Below the pieces are notes generated by a model. That model was not told the origin of the DNA and did no database searches. It was given only the letters and a program-made list of their open reading frames with translations. A stretch of 46,136 nucleotides of DNA from Terriglobia bacterium (lineage in GTDB: Bacteria; Acidobacteriota; Terriglobia; Bryobacterales; Bryobacteraceae): NCBI GenBank assembly GCA_025350105.1, contig JANXYJ010000187.1:1-46136 (forward strand), given 5' to 3'. The translations under genes were made by a program, and so were the position numbers. Below, in pieces: positions 43,665 to 46,136 of the stretch. Every line of letters begins with the position of its first letter. Within the stretch, counting starts at the first letter, position 1.

Positions 43665-44846
43665 TTAGGGTTGATCGGGCCGGCGCTTCAGTGTCGGGCG
43701 ATCGTCATCACTGGCGCCGTCCTTATCTTTATCTTTGCCGTTGCTGGTACCGGCACCGGGCGCTTTTTTGAGCGTTGGGCGGTTCAGGTCCTGGCTGTCC
43801 ACCTTGCGGCGGGCATGGAGCGAAGCCAAGCGGGCCTTCACGTCGTTGAACTCGGAAGTGGTGACTACGTACTCCGGCCGTTCCTTCAGCAACTCCTGCA
43901 CATTCCGTTGCGCCGTCTCTACGCGATCAGCCGTCATGGGATGATCCGCAAATACCTTGGCCAAGCTGCCGGGTTTCTTCTTTTCCAGCGATTGCAGCTT
44001 TTCGAAGAAGTCCACAAAAGCCCCCGGATCATAGCCGGTCTTGTACATGTATTGCAAGCCCAGCATATCTGCGTCTGCCTCAAAGCCACGCGAAAAAGAA
44101 AGGAAACCGATGGGCAGCGCCACACTCACCGCCTGGCGAATCCCATAGCCGGTCCAGCCGCCGACGAAAATTAAAGGAATGGTGGCCAGATTTGCGATTT
44201 CGCCACGGGTCATCTGGCGGGTAGCGTGGCGAGCCGCCACGTGTGCAATTTCGTGCGCCATCACACCGGCCAGTTCCGCCTCAGAATCCGCTTTCAGAAT
44301 CAAACCGGAGTTGACGTAGAAGAAACCGCCCGGCAGCGCCATGGCGTTCACTTCCTCGGTATCGATGACTTTGATGGTGAAAGGGACCTTGGCGTCAGAG
44401 TTGCGGACCAGATTCTGGCCAACCCGATTCACGTATTCGGCGATCATCGGATCGTCGACAATCTTGACCTCATGCTCCAGTTGCTGGGCATAGCCTTTTC
44501 CCATGGCGATTTCCTTCTCGATGGAGAAGAAGTTCACCCCTTTGCCAACGTCACGGTTGCCAATTTCGTCCGGGTCCTTTTTGGCGGCAACTTTCTTGGT
44601 GCCTTTTTCTTTGGTGGCGTCCTTGGCTTTGGCATCAGGGGCTTTGGCGTCAGGGGCCTTGGCGTTGGTGGCTTTGGCCTCGGGTGTTTTGGCAGGTGCA
44701 GCAGCCTTGCTGTCGGCTGAATTGGCTTCAGTCGAATCGGCCGATGGATCGCCGCCAGTTTTGGGCACCGTGGATTTGGGCGCGGCCGTGTCTGCGGCCC
44801 AAAGGGCCAAACTTGTCGCCAAAATACTCGCTAAGAGTCTACGCAT
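43665..44846 (-). CDS. M48-family metalloprotease, exported
   Basis: A 393-residue protein with a signal peptide (LLASILATSLALWA) and an Ala/Lys/Asp/Pro-rich linker (about 20-95) containing 5-residue repeats of the AKAPD type. A zinc protease domain (about 110-330) carries the HExxH motif in GVMAHEIAHVAARHA, preceded by NAMALPGGFFYVNSGL, with the third ligand Glu in GFEADADMLGLQYM. This is the BepA/LoiP-like group of periplasmic M48 proteases, which take part in envelope quality control. The C-terminal tail (PTLKKAPG...PTLKRRPD) is basic and low-complexity. ATG 44846 follows AAAGGAG at 6 bases. Confidence 0.93.
   Translation of the reverse strand: MRRLLASILATSLALWAADTAAPKSTVPKTGGDPSADSTEANSADSKAAAPAKTPEAKATNAKAPDAKAPDAKAKDATKEKGTKKVAAKKDPDEIGNRDVGKGVNFFSIEKEIAMGKGYAQQLEHEVKIVDDPMIAEYVNRVGQNLVRNSDAKVPFTIKVIDTEEVNAMALPGGFFYVNSGLILKADSEAELAGVMAHEIAHVAARHATRQMTRGEIANLATIPLIFVGGWTGYGIRQAVSVALPIGFLSFSRGFEADADMLGLQYMYKTGYDPGAFVDFFEKLQSLEKKKPGSLAKVFADHPMTADRVETAQRNVQELLKERPEYVVTTSEFNDVKARLASLHARRKVDSQDLNRPTLKKAPGAGTSNGKDKDKDGASDDDRPTLKRRPDQP
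44618..44695. repeat. 15-bp repeats in the M48 protease linker
   Basis: About five degenerate 15-bp units (like GGCGTCAGGGGCTTT) encode AKAPD, AKAPD, AKAKD, AKATN and related pentapeptides on the minus strand. They lie in the linker between signal peptide and protease domain, in frame. Confidence 0.75.
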
Positions 44847-44997
44847 TCGGACTCCTTTCGTTACCTCTAAGTATACGCCCACTGCATACACCCTGACGGC
44901 GCATACTCCAGTGGCTGGTCAGTTAGACGCAAATCGGCGGGGAAAAATTACCACAAAAACGTCCACTGCTGCTCTAGAACACGTTTACCCTAAGAGA

Positions 44998-46095
44998 ATG
45001 TACCGGCAATTCTTCCCTGTGACCAAGCATCTGATCTACCTGAACCACGCAGCGGTGGCTCCTTTGAGTTTGCCGGCGGCGGAGGCCATGCAGTGGTTGG
45101 CTCAGGATGCGCTGGAGTATGGCTCGCAACACTATGCCAAGTGGCTGGATACCTATGAAGGCGTGCGAATCTGCACGGCGCAGTTGATCAACTCCTCACC
45201 GAGAGAGATTGCGTTGGTGAAGAATACGTCGGAAGGAATTGCCACCGTGGCTATGGGGTTGGATTGGAAGGCGGGCGATAAAATTGTCGTCTTCAAAGAA
45301 GAATTTCCGGCGAATCAGTACCCGTGGCAGAGGCTGGAAAGCCGAGGGGTGAAGCTGGAATGGCTTTCGGTGACCGACCCGCTGGACAAGATCGACGCCG
45401 CGGCGAAAGGCGCACGGCTACTGAGCATCAGCTTCGTGCAGTTTCTGACCGGCCACCGCGTGAACCTGGAACAAATCGGGGCCATCTGCCAACAGCACGG
45501 CGTGATTTTTTTCGTGGACGCGATTCAGGGAATGGGCGCGTTTCCCATCGACGTGCGCGCGGCGCACATCGATGCGCTGGCGGCGGACGGACATAAATGG
45601 CTACTGGGCCCGGAGGGGTGCGGCATCCTTTATATATCCCAGGCTCTACAGGAACGGGTGGAACCGGTGGAGTTTGGCTGGACCAATGTGGCCGGATACA
45701 ACGATTATGGGAGCCGCGACATGAAGCTGCGGGGTGATGCTGGCCGGTATGAATGCGGAACGTTAAATACCATTGGTTGTTATGGATTACACGCTTCTAT
45801 TAAGCTATTACTTGAGATCGGAATTGCCAATATTTCACCGGTGGTACAAGCGCTGGGAGATCAGATCTACGACGGAGTAAAACGCAGAGGCTACGAAACG
45901 CTGAGCGAACGAACGGCCGACAACGGAGCGGGTATCGTAAGCTTCCGTCAGAAAGCTTTAGACACGACCATGGTTGTCGCGAAACTAAGGCACGCGGGAA
46001 TTGTCGCGGCCAATCGGGCAGGGTGGATACGGACGGCTCCGCACTTTTACATTCTGCCGGAGGAGATCGAAAAGATGCTTGAGGTGCTGCCCTAG
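44998..46095 (+). CDS. Class V aminotransferase (cysteine desulfurase-like fold)
   Basis: A 365-residue PLP enzyme of the aminotransferase class V family. YLNHAAVAPLSLPAAEAM opens it, VKNTSEGIATVAMGL binds the phosphate group, VDAIQGMGAFPIDV carries the Asp that holds the PLP ring, and ADGHKWLLGPEGCGILYIS carries the PLP lysine. The Cys loop of NifS/SufS desulfurases is not evident, so a desulfurase role is doubtful. Relatives include isopenicillin-N epimerase-like and selenocysteine-lyase-like proteins, and the substrate cannot be told. ATG 44998 is chosen by alignment. The stop is followed directly by a (TTGGG)n array. Confidence 0.88.
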   Translation: MYRQFFPVTKHLIYLNHAAVAPLSLPAAEAMQWLAQDALEYGSQHYAKWLDTYEGVRICTAQLINSSPREIALVKNTSEGIATVAMGLDWKAGDKIVVFKEEFPANQYPWQRLESRGVKLEWLSVTDPLDKIDAAAKGARLLSISFVQFLTGHRVNLEQIGAICQQHGVIFFVDAIQGMGAFPIDVRAAHIDALAADGHKWLLGPEGCGILYISQALQERVEPVEFGWTNVAGYNDYGSRDMKLRGDAGRYECGTLNTIGCYGLHASIKLLLEIGIANISPVVQALGDQIYDGVKRRGYETLSERTADNGAGIVSFRQKALDTTMVVAKLRHAGIVAANRAGWIRTAPHFYILPEEIEKMLEVLP

Positions 46096-46136
46096 TTGGG
46101 TTGGGTTGGGTTGGGTTGGGTTGGGTTGGGTTGGGT
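46096..46136 (+). repeat. (TTGGG)n pentanucleotide array at the window edge
   Basis: Eight perfect TTGGG copies plus one base, starting immediately after the TAG stop and running off the window. Repeated GGG runs spaced by TT can form G-quadruplexes on the plus strand. The full length is unknown. Confidence 0.95.

Overview
The window is about 46 kb of dense bacterial chromosome, roughly 57-58 % G+C by eye. It probably comes from the Acidobacteriota, most likely the Bryobacterales/Solibacter group. That placement is inferred from the style of the bacterial Ig-like repeat protein at 7.8-9.5 kb, the gene content and the base composition, not from a marker gene. No phage, transposase, CRISPR or obvious genomic island was found. 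Nearly everything is housekeeping, but it carries an unusual amount of regulatory and repeat structure.

Layout. 1-7.7 kb: the 3' end of a possible LolA-like gene, a pentapeptide-repeat protein, pdxS-pdxT (vitamin B6 synthesis), an exported protein with three RidA-like modules, and a minus-strand run deoC / GAF-GAF-SpoIIE phosphatase / lysA. 7.8-9.5 kb: an Ig-like repeat protein that seems to lack its 5' end. 9.6-15.4 kb: argD, then on the minus strand a mannose-1-phosphate guanylyltransferase, two adjacent signal peptidase I genes and fhs. 15.6-18.4 kb: tRNA-Pro(GGG), motA-motB and an OsmC-like protein. 18.6-22.9 kb: a PBP1b-like bifunctional penicillin-binding protein coupled to an RlpA-like protein, then an unrecognised lipoprotein.

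23.2-30.3 kb is the centre of the window: one histidine operon, hisI-hisG-hisD-hisC-HAD-hisB-hisH-hisF-hisA. It is preceded by a 25-codon leader peptide with eight His codons and by RNA segments that can fold as a classical attenuator. The HAD phosphatase between hisC and hisB is a good candidate for the otherwise missing histidinol-phosphate phosphatase. No hisE is present. HisF has its catalytic-Asp segment repeated three times in frame.

30.4-46.1 kb: ftsH and tilS (minus), a KdsC-like phosphatase and an ACT-domain protein (plus), a hybrid histidine kinase (minus), pyrD-ridA (plus), pnuC, an exported protein with weak heparinase II/III resemblance, a SRPBCC-like protein, nth with a small Cys-pair protein, mscL, an M48 metalloprotease and a class V aminotransferase. 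The window stops inside a (TTGGG)n array.

A theme across the whole window is short tandem duplication. Arrays with units of 14, 15 or 18 bp and unrelated sequences lie in hisF, the histidine kinase, rlpA, motB, tilS, the M48 protease and the SRPBCC gene, and in the leaders or spacers of pnuC, lepB/manC and pdxT. Those inside genes have units of 15 or 18 bp and keep the reading frame. This looks like a lineage-wide slippage or duplication habit that is remodelling proteins.
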